Of a stretch of DNA of 64,000 bases, positions 1-11,701 are shown in pieces; positions within the stretch are counted from its first letter, which is position 1; each line of letters starts with the position of its first letter. A program made the position numbers and the translations under genes. Origin of the DNA: Lepidurus packardi (lineage: Eukaryota > Arthropoda > Branchiopoda > Notostraca > Triopsidae); the NCBI GenBank assembly GCA_023053545.1, contig JAKZAN010000002.1, forward strand, positions 12,458,790-12,522,789, given 5' to 3'. The notes under the pieces were generated by a model. That model had not been told where the DNA came from. It did not search any database and saw only the letters and a list, made by a program, of their open reading frames with translations.

Positions 1-3000
1 TCAAGTCGTGTCCGCGTGTGTGCCAACCATCCTGGCACGCCCATCCATCATCAATTAACGCTACACGGTATTAGTGGGTCGGCTTTGGGCCTGTTAAAAA
101 AAAAGAAAAAAAAAGTCCCTTCTTAACGAGAGGCGTTATCTTACCGCAGCTGTGTGCAGAAGCGACACCCTTTCTTGTTTCGCCCTGCTTTAGCTGCCAA
201 TTAGCTTGGAAACAGTTCCATCACGTTAATTTTAGACGCACAGAAAGTATCAAAAACAGCAAAAAGGTAGTGAACTGAGTTCCACATAACTTTTCCTATG
301 TAACTGTGTAGTTGTAAGCTGTAGGACTCTCGACCCCCAGAAGAGTGTGGTTCTGATTAGTTTGGTGACAATTCCGGTATTGTTGCGCCGGTATTAACTC
401 ATTGGGGGTTGAAGAAAAGAAAAAGTTTGTCGGTTAGGTCGTTAACGCTTCCCTCTGACTATGTGGTAAATGTGCCATCAAGCCAAGGGGTTTTTGGGGT
501 GTTGGTGTTGGTTCTGCTCCGGGTATTCCGGGGGTAAAGCAATTGTTGGCTCTGAAAAGAGAAAGAGAGAGGGTTGGCACATATGTATAGACATTATAAA
601 GCACCACTACACTACACAGTGAGCATATAGGCCAAAGAAGTAGGCTGAGCAGAAAAACAGCAATGTCGTTTTTGTTATCAAGCGGGAACACCCCCCTTCC
701 TCACTCCCTTTTGCCCATTACATTGATCACAAGAAAGAAGCTAATTGAGCTGTAAGGCCCTTTGCAACTGTGTTGTGTTGTGTTGTATATATGGCACTAT
801 CCTCCCGGTTGTGCGCTCAACAAAAGTTTCTCTAACAACTCACACACATACTACTCTTCTACAGCTGGAAAAACAGATCTATTAGGCCGCTAGATACGGG
901 CAGATGGTGCTCAACCAAGGACACAAGACTGATTTTTCGTGAGCTTTTTTTACAGCCTGTCGCACAAGTACATGGGTAATTGCTGTAGGCTTTTCACGAA
1001 CGACAGTTGTAATGAATGTACGTATCCATGCTTCGTACACCCTTTAAGGGGGAAAAGGGTTGAATGTGTGTACAGACTTGTGAAACGCAAAATTGAAATT
1101 CCCAAACCTAACGTGTAACATGTATCCATGTTTAAGGGCGGAGAACGTTTTGATTACCTTGTTACTTGTTATTGATTTGTTCATATAGACCACCCTGGGT
1201 TCCCCCCCTGTCCAGAGAATAGTTAAGTTGTTTGGTCTTGAAAGTCATAAATGCGAGAACTGTGGCTATGAAAGGGGTGCGTAAAAACTCCTCCGTTCAA
1301 GTTTTGGGTTGTCAGTCAAACACACGGACACGTTTGATGGGTCTTCAAGAACGCTTTGACGTTCTTCATTCAACCTGTCCATCAGGCTATACGAAGCTCA
1401 AAGGTAAAACGGGGCAGCATGAGCATACATGAACTTAAATGAAACATTTCTTTCTGAGCTTCGCCGTACAACACACGGAAATTCCTTTCGTTTGACATGA
1501 GGAGTCATGATACCGTGTGAGGTCGCGGATGCTAATTGGAACTCTTTTCCCACCCCTTCTCCCTTTCCCGCGGCCATCTTGAATCCTGGGAATGTTGCTA
1601 AAGCCAACAAAATGTTTTGAAATAGAAAAAAAACTTCAAAATCCGAACACTTTTGTGTGGGAAAACTGATGACAGTTGGTTCAACAACGCCAACAAGGAA
1701 AATTTCGCTAGAGTATTCAAACAGTTACAACGTTGCCTTTGTCTGTCAACATTTGTCAGCTTTTTTTTCGATGCTTAGTTTGTATTTTAGTTTCATGTTT
1801 TAGTATTTTAATATATAGGAAAACTTGCAAGCCAATGTTTCCAAGAATTGCTCCATGTTCGGCGCCTAACCTAGACAGTTCGATTCCAATGTCAATAAAA
1901 GAACAGCGGCGCAAAAGGAATATCAACACAATCTTAGCATTAATTCGAGTCTTTCTGATGTGGAATAATTCGGGGGAATATTGCGTAGGATGATTTGTGT
2001 TCAGTATAAAAAAGGGCCTTCCAGCGGCTTGCCATTTTGACTACTAATTTCTCATCACATGCACCAACGCTTGATTGAGACGTTCTGTAGGAACGCGATG
2101 GCTCGGGGGCATATCGCGGGTTCGATTTTCGATGCTGAAGCGTTGGGGTTGTTCGCAACAGGGGATACATTTCCAAGCGACGTGTTTCCATGCCGGTCTT
2201 CTCTTCTTTTTCAGATCGCCTTTTATTGCTCTAAGAATCCTTGATATATATTGTTATATCCCATAGCTGATTTGATACGCGGACCACAGGATAGCGTTGA
2301 TTGTCGCATTTATATATATATATATTCTAAGCGACGAACAACCCCCCACCTCCCAAAAAAAAATTGATCTCAGAAATTTGAGGTGGGAGTTCTCAAGACG
2401 TTTGGACTCGGGAGGAAGGATTTTCTTTATTGTAAATTGTAGATAGAAGTTTGGCGGTCGACTTTGGATTTTGTACCTTTTGTTACGCCGAAACGAGCGG
2501 AAGTTCAGAACATTGTGCATGAGGCTTAAATTAGTATACTTAAAGGGGGGGAGGTAAAGTTTGGTTTTGGCGTTTGGCTGGAAAGTGACCCATGCCATGT
2601 TTCCCCAAATTGAGCCCGCCAAATGACAACCTTTCAACAGGTCTGTGTGCACTCCTTTTTTCCACTGTTGCAACCCTTTTTCGCCTTAATCGGCTTGGAC
2701 TGCTGACAATGCTGTTTTTGGGTGGGAGCAACAGCAAAAACTAGTATACTGACGATTTCCCTCCTTGTTTCCTGACGCTAACCAGAAGCGGGAGAAACAC
2801 TCTTTTAAGGCGAGAAAAAGCAAGCGAAGAAAAAAGGGGGGACTCCAGTTTCCGGGGCGGGGACCATTAAGGTGGACTGTTCATCTCTTCATCTGGAAAC
2901 TTTTTCGTGTGTACACTAGCTCACTTTGCCGAGACCTTCCCTACCCCCCCAAAAGAAGGTTGGTTGCTGTAAACCACATCTAATTAGAGCCCTATGGTTC

Positions 3001-6000
3001 CATGCCAGGCTTCTCATTAGCATCGGTACACTACTGAGTGTGACAAATCCGGTTCAGAGACAGTTCCTCAATGGCGTAGTACTGTACTTTACAATGTACA
3101 CTAGATAAAAGCCAACTTTGGATTGAAACTTTTCAAACTTCGGGGATTGCCTTTCGCGGTACATTACTGTCGTTTCCTTAGGATTCACAATGGGTTTCGA
3201 AGTAAATGTGCCTAGGAGCCTAAAAAATGTCGCTCTTTTTTATGATATTATTTAGTTTAGTTTATTATATTATATAGTTTATTATTTATTTTATTAGAGA
3301 ATGACTACCGAGTGTGAGAAATCCAGGTCAGTTTCTCAATGGCGTAGTACTGTACTGGACATTGTGTACTAGATAAAGACCAAGTTAAAGGTGGTGGAAA
3401 CTTTGGAAACTGGGGGGAAATTGTCTTTTCGTGGTACGTTACTGTCGTTCCTTAAGATCCACAATGGGTTTCCGACGTTAATGAGCAAAAAAGCTTAAAA
3501 AAGGTCGCTCTTCTTTTATTGCTGTGCTCTCCCCCATCAGTCCCTATTAGAAGCTTGAAAACTCATGGACCTTTGGCAATACGGTAAAGAAATTGTAAAA
3601 AAGGCGCATTTGGTCCAAATTGTTGTCTCAACAATAGGATGTCACGCTCCATCATCAGGCAAATACTACAAGAGAGGCCGGGGACTTGCCCTCCGAAAAG
3701 CTGGAAAAAAAGAATCGCTGGTCTAGTGAGCCATCCATCAGGACAACACAGTTGCCTCCAAAAACTAAACGAAACCCTCTGATTTTCTTGGCGACCGCCT
3801 GGAGTGAGTACGGTAATTGGTTCAAGTTGATGGCTGGTTGAGTAGAGTAGAGTATATCCCCAAACGTTTGTTAAGAGGAATGGGGAGCGAAGAAAAGTAA
3901 GAGAATGGGGGGGTAGAGGCGAAAACATTACAAGGTGCGCTATGGCTTTGACTTTGTCGTTGAAACAGATCACACACAGGGTCCCCCAGGTGCTAAAGAA
4001 AATGAGAAGACTTAGGGACAAAAAAACAGTTGTACCTAGGACTTTCCGATGAGAATGGCCGTGTATCTTTCCTGCTGGTAAGGTTTCTTCAAAGGTTTTT
4101 CAAAGAGCGGGGGGAAAGGCGCCGGTTTTCGCCAACCTGTGAGTTGTGTTGTGCCTCACAGTAAGTCTTGGCAGTATACTGGGCACAGGTAGTAAAACTT
4201 CCGTCATTACCCCCAAAGGACCTGGGTTTTCAGTTAATGGAGAGGTATTGGTATCCAAACTCTTCGTTGGATTTTCTGTGCTCCTGATTAGCAGAAGTAG
4301 ATACTCCGACCAAAGAAGAGGTAGCTAGCTTTTTGGGCACCAAAGCAAATTGAGTCGTCCGGTTGGACTTATTTATGGTTGTTGTAAAACTGTCACGGGT
4401 TGCTTGCAGACAGGCAGGACTGGAGCATCATCAGGACTATCATTTGGCGAGAAGAATCGCTTTTCCGGGGGGTGGAAGTTGGAACCGAGTCTTTGTCCCA
4501 TCGCTTTAGCTAAGATCCTTTTCATTCTTCCGTTGCTCTCCTAATCGAACAAAATTGGAGAAGAAGATGTTTTGGTTGTTCCGTTTCTCTCCGACATCGA
4601 ACAAGATAGTGGAAGGAGATGGTCAAAAAAGTTGCTTGGACTTGGACAGGAATTGTAGCCTATAGTATATCGTTAGGGCTGATGGTAGCCCGAAGATAAA
4701 AGGATGATTGAGGGAAAACAGATGAAGAGGACCAGGGGAGTAAAAGGAGGCGTGGCCACATCCGATGTAGATTGACAGTTTTTGGCTACATCGCGAGATT
4801 CCGATAGCGGTGACTCGCAACACACCCGAGTGTTATCCCCACCTGAACTATGCGTTCGAATGTGCCGGTACTTGACATAACAGGTTGCTTGCTGCTGCGC
4901 GGTCTCTTCTACCGCACCTCCTTTGAGATCATCATAGCCATGAAAACCAACCCCCCTTCTTTCTCATTTGTTGCTAGCCGCACGTATATAACGCATGACA
5001 GTTGCTTTAACGAGTCCATTAAGAACCTCTCTTCAAGATGCTGCTTGTCTGATGTGCGGGCCCGATATCGATGATGCTGGTTGCGGCCATTGCTGCATAT
5101 GGCCATGCAACCCCACAAGCAACCATGAAAACCCCAATGCTGCCATGTCAATAAGGGGAACGAGAGATACGTCAAGACGTGTAAAGGGGCCCATCAAACT
5201 CCCAAAGTGGCCAACAAGCCGCCAAAGTCAATCCTCAAGAATGTGCAACTCGTTCTTTTTTCACATTCTTTATACAGTGCTCCGGACTCCCCCCAAGTCC
5301 TTATAAGACAAGTCCTCGCGTTCCGATCATTGCTGCATAATGATCAAGCCATAGCCTTACAGAGCCTGCCTCCCGAATCTCCCGAAACACTCTATAAAAA
5401 CTAAGTAAGGGGGTAAAGAATGCTTGGGTTACTTGCAATGCTGTGACGGTCAACTTATAATGAAGACCATTCATGTAACATGTCTAACGTCGGCGCCCAA
5501 ACACAGTAGTCACCACTTTTTAAAAGCGAAACCGCAAACATGAAACTGTGGCCAGAGAAAGGGAGAGAAGAAGAGGTGTGTTAGTTAGAGGTGTCCGTGA
5601 CGTTGTTAGCTATTGAAATAATGACCGACTCATAATCCGCTATGACATGGCATTCCTATGGAAGCGCAAGTACCGACTGCCGCTCTTCATCATTGCCCTA
5701 TTCAAAATGTGTCAGTCTCGGCAACATAAAACGTATATGCTCTATAGATATAGACAGTAGAGATATATGTATCGCTACGTTTGCGTTGGAGATTGCCAGC
5801 TATTTGAGAATCCCATAGCGTGGCATTCATTTGTTTATGGACTCTGGACTATGCGTCCAAAAAATTCTAAAGCGTGAGCTCTTTCATTGAAGGGAGGCAT
5901 GCAGCCACTGAAAATCTTGTTATGGGCACCAAACAAAAAAGGGTAGTATACATACACTTTTTTTTAACAAGCTCGGATCAGCCGCCGCCAAATTTCTTAC

Positions 6001-9000
6001 AGTTAATGAAAAGTGTTTGGGAGTCTTGTGCTGGCTTTTGATCATGCCGCATATACATAAAGCCTATTTTTTCAGGTTTGGTTCTTACGTCGCTTCGAAA
6101 GGATGAAGAGGCATCTTCGGAATGAAAATTGAATTATTAACCAAGTGAATTTTTTTTCTTTTTTTTTTTTCATGGTTTGTCCCTGCAAATATTGCTGATT
6201 CCATAGTCCTTATCGTATTGTGCATTGCAAGCTGCGATTCTTCACAATTCTTAACACTATGCTGCGGGGCCTCGGGCGAGTAAGAATTCCCAACACCATG
6301 ATTAGCTAGGATGACGCAGCAGTCGCGGAATAATTATACAATAAAGTTCCGTTTGCGACTTTACGGAACTTTTGATATATAACAGTACTATATCACACCT
6401 AAGATTCCTTACAAAAAACGTTGAAAATGTATAAAAAAAGATAAATAAAAGAAACGTTTAGCAGAGCGGAAGATTTTTTCCTCCTTTCCAGATGATTGCC
6501 AAACTTTTTCTGTTTAAAAAATTGTACAAACTCAACCTTTTTTTCAGCATCAGTTAAGTTTTGCTTGAAAGCCTGTGATCCGCGTCAGTAACACCATAAA
6601 TCATCGCCAAGGTACAGCAATCCGGTTACTGATGTAAGACATGATGTATTATACTTGTCAACGTAAATGTTATTTTGGGGGCCCAGAAGACATGAACATA
6701 AAAAAAAAATTAAAAAACTTTGCACTCAACCACCTCCCGGTGTTGCGTGGTAAAAGTTGCCACTTCCGCCGGACCGACGATGTCCTACCGAGTTGCTGAC
6801 GTTAGAATAGAGCCCATATTTTGACTTGGCGTTCGGTTTTCCTGACAACACCCCCTTCCCTCCCTGTTCGTATAATTCCGAATTATTCTTGCATCTGCTT
6901 TGGGAAACTAGGTAAGATGGATCATTAATGGAATCTGGAGCAGTTTAGTAATTTCAACATGGAATTTACAAGGTGAGAAGGAACAAGTGGCGAAACCTTG
7001 CTGTGATGGGAAAACGTCAATTAAGTCAATTTTTCTCGCTCGCGCCCTTCCCTTTCCAACGCACAGCTTCCTAGAAAAACTTTTAAAATTATTAAGGAAA
7101 GAAAGAATAAGTTTTACTTTTGCTTTATTTTTACCAGCTACCGTAAAGGAACGTTTTTGTTGAGCTAGTTTTTCTTGTTTTACACATTCTGCTTGGGCCC
7201 CTTCTGTAATTGCGAGCTGCTGACGGTTGTATATATATATATGTGCTTGCCAGCAGCAGCCCAAGAAAAGAAGGAGTTTTTGGAGAAGCCCTACTACTGA
7301 GTTAATCATTTCACACCTGTGAGAGTTAGAAGAAGGGAGGAGGTAGCTTTCCGGGGGCCCCTGTAGAAAGGCATGCGGGGTTGTTTCATTTGAGTTTTTG
7401 GGACTTTTCGGCCTTCGTCTTGGCACGGCAGGTTGTCTCTTCGTCATTTCGTTCGATATAGACGCTCAGCTCTACCTTCTATGCCGTATGCCTTGTGTGG
7501 ATGTGTGCATGGTAAATACCTTGGAGAGGGGAAATCCTTTTTTTCCATCCCAGACTGCCTGGCGCTAGCTGGTGGAGACCTTTTTTCCACATATACGCTT
7601 TTAACATACAAGTTCTGGAAAAAGGGAGCTAGAGGCTAAAGGCAATTAGGCTAAGGAATGAAGCGGGATCTTGCCGGGTTAGGAAAGGTTGATCGTTATT
7701 TATGATGTCGGTAAATGAGCTCAACTATTTGCCTCTCCATGTCGTCGCGCTGGCTGTAAGCCTCAACTTGCCCACCATGGAAAGGTTGACTTGTTACCTC
7801 GCACCTGTTTTTTTTTTCCTTTCTTGGTTCCATGCTGGAGGAAACTGCTCTTCCTTATGTAAAGTGGAGTACAGATCTCCCAACCCGAAGACGCACTCTT
7901 TTGTAGACTCTTTAACCCAAACCATGACGAATTCTAATGCTTCTGAATTTTTTCGGCCAGCAAATTCCGGAAATTCTGCGCTTGTAATCAATAGCATTGT
8001 GGAGGGACACGTTTTAATACAATAGGAAGCTTCACGATTCGGTGGTACTTGGATAGGGGGGGGGGGCGAGGATTGGAATTTCTAGACCTGCTGTGGTTTG
8101 ATTGGGAAAGAAAAGTCAATGAAAACCAGTTTGCCAAGAGTTAGATCCCTTTTTGGAAACAGAATTGTCCCCCTACGTTTGGTGGTTTCGGTTTGAGGCC
8201 GTGGATTCAATGGTCATTTCGTGGAGGAAGGGACTATTGTAATTAGTTTTGACATGAAACAACAATGAACTACTCTGCTTCGCGCCGATCGACAAAAGGG
8301 GTCGATCAGATACAGATATTTGAGAGAGAAATATATTTTTAATATTTTTTGGGGCTTCTTTTCCTTCGGTGTCCTTTGGCTTCGTGCTGTGGGTCCTTGG
8401 GGGTTGGGCATTTTTGAATTTCGAATGTTTTCAATTTGCACTCGCGGTTTTCCTGGCACCGAGCAGCAATTGACTTTGAAAACGTTCCATTTCCTCAAAC
8501 GCGCCATGCAAGCCCATTGCTCTAACGGATATACGTCGGTATAACAAACAAATAATGCCGATGTGTGGTTTCAAGATGATTGTTGCTATAATTTTTGGCA
8601 AGTAGCAAGAGTCCAAGCAGTTACCACACATCCGTCATGTTTATGGTACTTTTTTTTTCATGCAAACTTGGGGTTACCAAACAGTTGTTCCTTATCTTAG
8701 CATTCCCACTCCACTCTCTCTGCTCCCCCCCCCCCCTTAACCGACAATGGGCAGAAATGCCGCTGCTCCCTCAAAGGTAATATTGACGCTGTTGGAGACA
8801 TCCTGAAACGCGTCATAATTCACAATCTGCCTCGCTTTTCATTAAAAGAAACGAGTGCCGCAAAAACCTTCACAGCTCGGGTTAATAGCGTCCATAAAAA
8901 CAGCTAGAAGTGTTCTTATTGCAGCTCTTAAGCTTACTTTTTTGTCTCGTCCTCCACGCATCTTCAGTATTTAGAAAACCCCTGTCTTTTCCCTTTGGAA

Positions 9001-9578
9001 TTGTTCCGATGGCGTCCCGAGATATCATCTCAGCCACAACAGGAAACCTCGCAAGAAGTAAGAAGCCCCCAAGTTGCCGAACCGAACCGTTGCTTTTGCT
9101 TTGAGAACTGCAGGGAGAACTGCTCGAGACCCAGATTACTCTGGTTGATGGAGAGAAAATGAAGTCTGGTGTTTCCAGACTGCTTGGCATCAAGAAAATT
9201 GCCTTTGTTGATTTTTTTTCCATTCTTGAAAGCCAAGGTTATGAAAGGAGTATATCTTAGAAGGGTTATGGCCGCGGATTTCTTATTTTTTTGAGTAGGG
9301 AAGGTAGCTAGCTTACCTTAGTACCAAAGAAGATGGGGAATAGAACAAACGTTTGACAAATATCACCTGTAAGACGCCCTGTAGAGTGTGAGGAGTCGTG
9401 GCAATTGTTGGGCAACAAAAGTTGCGTGAATCCGTTTCGTTGCCTTTATTTAGACTTCTTATCTTGGGTAAAGTATCTTTGAGAATAAATAGAGCGTCAT
9501 GTACCTCAGAGGCTGGTAGGGTCTAACAGAGCAATGAAAGAAAGCTAGAAATGTTCTTTTTGTCATATTCAATGGGTT
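1..9578. other. Gene-poor flank downstream of slp
   Basis: I see no supportable gene in this stretch. Open frames of 60-180 codons exist on both strands, but they have scattered stops, no recognisable domain, and compositions typical of chance frames. The only clear structure is an old tandem duplication (separate entry). There are short AT and homopolymer runs, for example TA repeats near 2313-2325 and 7229-7243, and C/G runs near 8059 and 8726. Position beside a developmental transcription factor makes cis-regulatory content plausible, but that is inference; no element can be named by eye. Confidence 0.55.
3031..3520. repeat. Diverged tandem duplication, two units of about 215 bp
   Basis: Two blocks align along their whole length: about 3031-3245 and about 3304-3520, offset by roughly 272 bp and separated by an AT-rich spacer of about 55 bp. 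Shared landmarks in the same order include GAGTGTGA, CTCAATGGCGTAGTACTG, CTAGATAAA, CACAATGGGTTT and GGTCGCTC/TGTCGCTC. Divergence is substantial, so the duplication is not recent. No coding frame is shared. It could be two copies of a dispersed repeat or a local duplication; the sequence alone does not decide. Confidence 0.8.
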
Positions 9579-9584
9579 TTTATT
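9579..9584 (-). terminator. Poly(A) signal for slp
   Basis: AATAAA on the minus strand, about 280 nt beyond the slp stop codon. It is the first canonical hexamer I noted downstream, so it is the likely cleavage signal for that single-exon gene. Cleavage itself is inferred. Confidence 0.5.
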
Positions 9585-9865
9585 TCCACAAGGCAAATTG
9601 CAAATTTACACACAACAGAAACTTGATTATATACAAAAGGGAGGAGGCTGAAGAATCTCGTAATTGCGGTTGTTTTTACACTAATAACAGATAATTTGAA
9701 GGGTGAAATGGGAACCGCATTGTTCTGGACAAAGTAAAAGTGCCAGGAGACAATAAGGTTTTTTTTGCACTGGAGTGCCCAAAGGGAAATGAGTTAGAGG
9801 GACATGATTCGGGAGACTTTTTGATATTAAGTTAATCTTATCAACCGAAATGGATCCAGTTAAAA

Positions 9866-11701
9866 CTACCGTAATTGGCCCATGAGTTGATGGGGTGGCT
9901 TGAAAAGCGCGTTGCTCGAGTTGGTGGTAGTGTCGGGAGACATGGAAGATCCGTGGTGCGGAGGCGAGACGGAGGCTCCTGATACCGGTCGTTGTTGGGA
10001 TAGTAAGGGAGACGGCGCTCCATTTGACGGAGAGGGCATGTTATTACTTGCCGATACCGGGGATCCCGCCATGCCTAGTCCCAAGGCTCTCAAGTTGTTC
10101 GCTGCGGCACTGTATAGATCGTAGGGCGACGAGCCTCCCGAAGGTACGTGGTGAGGGTGGGGGATAACGGATGAGGAGGGATGATTGTGCTGCTGAGGTT
10201 GGAAGAGATTGTTGTAGTTGTTATTCGACATGGCAGCTCGTTGCAAATTAAGGGTAGCGGCCGCAGCAGCAGCGGCTGCTGGATGCAGACCGGCGGCAAA
10301 CACCGCCGCGGATGACAAGTCGTTGCTCAACAACCGATCCATGGAGAAACTGTGACTATTGACCGGTGATTTGAGTAAGTGGGCTGAGCTCACATTAGGG
10401 CCTGCTGAAGATGCCGTTACTGCTGACGGAGGGGGTTGCTGGGCCATGCTGTGACTCGCCGAGCCTAATGAATTGGGATGATGATGGTTACCGGGTAGGA
10501 AACCAGGATACATGTAACCCGCTGCCGCGGCCGCGGCCGCGGCCGCAGCCGTGTACCTGTACAGCGAGGCCAAACCAGGCCATGCGGCCGCGTGATGATA
10601 ACCTGACATGGCGTTGGCATGGTTGGGGAATCCTAGTCCATTAGGGGATGCACCCATGGCTGTTGGCATGCCGGGGAAGCCGTTACTGGCCATGAGTCCC
10701 GGGAATCCAAAGCTTCGTTTGAAAGCAGCTAGTCGAGATCGTGAAGCAGCGGTTGTCCGCCGTCGAAGCTTACCCGTAGTACTGCCGATGAAGACGTCGT
10801 CGCTGGATGGGTCCAGCATCCAGTAGTTGCCCTTCCCCGGGTCGTCGTAGTGCCGCGGCACTTTGATGAAGCACTTATTGAGCGACAAGTTGTGTCTGAT
10901 TGAGTTCTGCCAGCCTTGCTTGTTGTCGCGGTAGTACGGGAAGTTCTTCATGATGAACTCGTAGATGCCGTTGAGGGTGAGTCGCTTCTCCGGACTGCTC
11001 CGAATGGCCATCATGATGAGTGCGTTGTAGGAGAAGGGAGGCTTTTCATTTTTCTTCTTCTCTTCCTCAGCTTTGCGTTTCTCTTCGTCGGACAGTTCTT
11101 TCGTATCAGCGGCCGAACCATTGCTGCTGCTGCTACTGCTGTCTTTTTTCTTTCGTTGCGACGCTTCTGATAAGGTGGGTGACGCCGATGATGAGGCATC
11201 CTCGGTTTTGATTTTGCGCTCGGCATCTGAAGGGGAGGTACGGAGATCATCTGGTTCGTCCATTGAAAGTGATTCGTGGCGATCATCGTGATCGTGCTCG
11301 GGGTCTTCGATGATCCCTTCCACGTCCAAGTCTTCTTCGTCTTCATCCGTGTAATTGTCCATGTAGTCTTCACTGCCCACGTCACTGGAGCCACTGATTA
11401 TGTTACCTTCACGATCTTCCATACCGGGTCCTTGGAAGCGTCGTTCGATGCAACGCTGATGTGCTTCACTGTCTTGACTGGGAAGATGACGACGGTGATG
11501 GTGAGGGTGCTGAGCCGCCCTTAGATCAGTCATATGCTCATTGAGATGATGAGAGTTCAGGTGATCCATCTTCATAGAAGCGGCGGAAGGAGACGAAGCC
11601 ACGGCTGTTTCGGGTAATAGGGACAAAATGGAAAACGGTGGAGCACGAGCCATAGCAGGAGGATGTAATGGAACGGGCATGGGGCCTTCCACTTTGACCA
11701 T
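9866..11701 (-). CDS. slp: Forkhead transcription factor, sloppy-paired/FoxG
   Basis: Single-exon gene for a 611-aa DNA-binding repressor of the FoxG class (Drosophila slp1/slp2, vertebrate FOXG1), which acts in segmentation, head and neural patterning. The forkhead domain lies at about residues 218-310: it opens with [14 protein letters not shown], carries the recognition-helix segment [15 protein letters not shown], and ends with the FoxG-like GKLRRR. Near the N-terminus FSILSLLPE is a Groucho-binding eh1 motif. The rest is low complexity: His-rich and acidic stretches before the domain, and three poly-Ala runs plus His/Ser/Pro-rich tracts after it. I chose the ATG at 11699-11701; the frame stays open a few codons upstream without another ATG. 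No intron is needed, as in slp genes. A poly(A) signal follows at 9579. Large gene-poor flanks suit a pattern-regulated gene. Class assignment is firm; whether it is slp1- or slp2-like cannot be told. Confidence 0.95.
   Translation of the reverse strand: MVKVEGPMPVPLHPPAMARAPPFSILSLLPETAVASSPSAASMKMDHLNSHHLNEHMTDLRAAQHPHHHRRHLPSQDSEAHQRCIERRFQGPGMEDREGNIISGSSDVGSEDYMDNYTDEDEEDLDVEGIIEDPEHDHDDRHESLSMDEPDDLRTSPSDAERKIKTEDASSSASPTLSEASQRKKKDSSSSSSNGSAADTKELSDEEKRKAEEEKKKNEKPPFSYNALIMMAIRSSPEKRLTLNGIYEFIMKNFPYYRDNKQGWQNSIRHNLSLNKCFIKVPRHYDDPGKGNYWMLDPSSDDVFIGSTTGKLRRRTTAASRSRLAAFKRSFGFPGLMASNGFPGMPTAMGASPNGLGFPNHANAMSGYHHAAAWPGLASLYRYTAAAAAAAAAAGYMYPGFLPGNHHHPNSLGSASHSMAQQPPPSAVTASSAGPNVSSAHLLKSPVNSHSFSMDRLLSNDLSSAAVFAAGLHPAAAAAAAATLNLQRAAMSNNNYNNLFQPQQHNHPSSSVIPHPHHVPSGGSSPYDLYSAAANNLRALGLGMAGSPVSASNNMPSPSNGAPSPLLSQQRPVSGASVSPPHHGSSMSPDTTTNSSNALFKPPHQLMGQLR

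Noticed and set aside
6908-7447. Minus-strand 179-codon frame in the left flank
   Set aside because: Lys/Ser-rich without a domain, includes a TA-repeat reading; no start context or splice support. Possible but not supportable.
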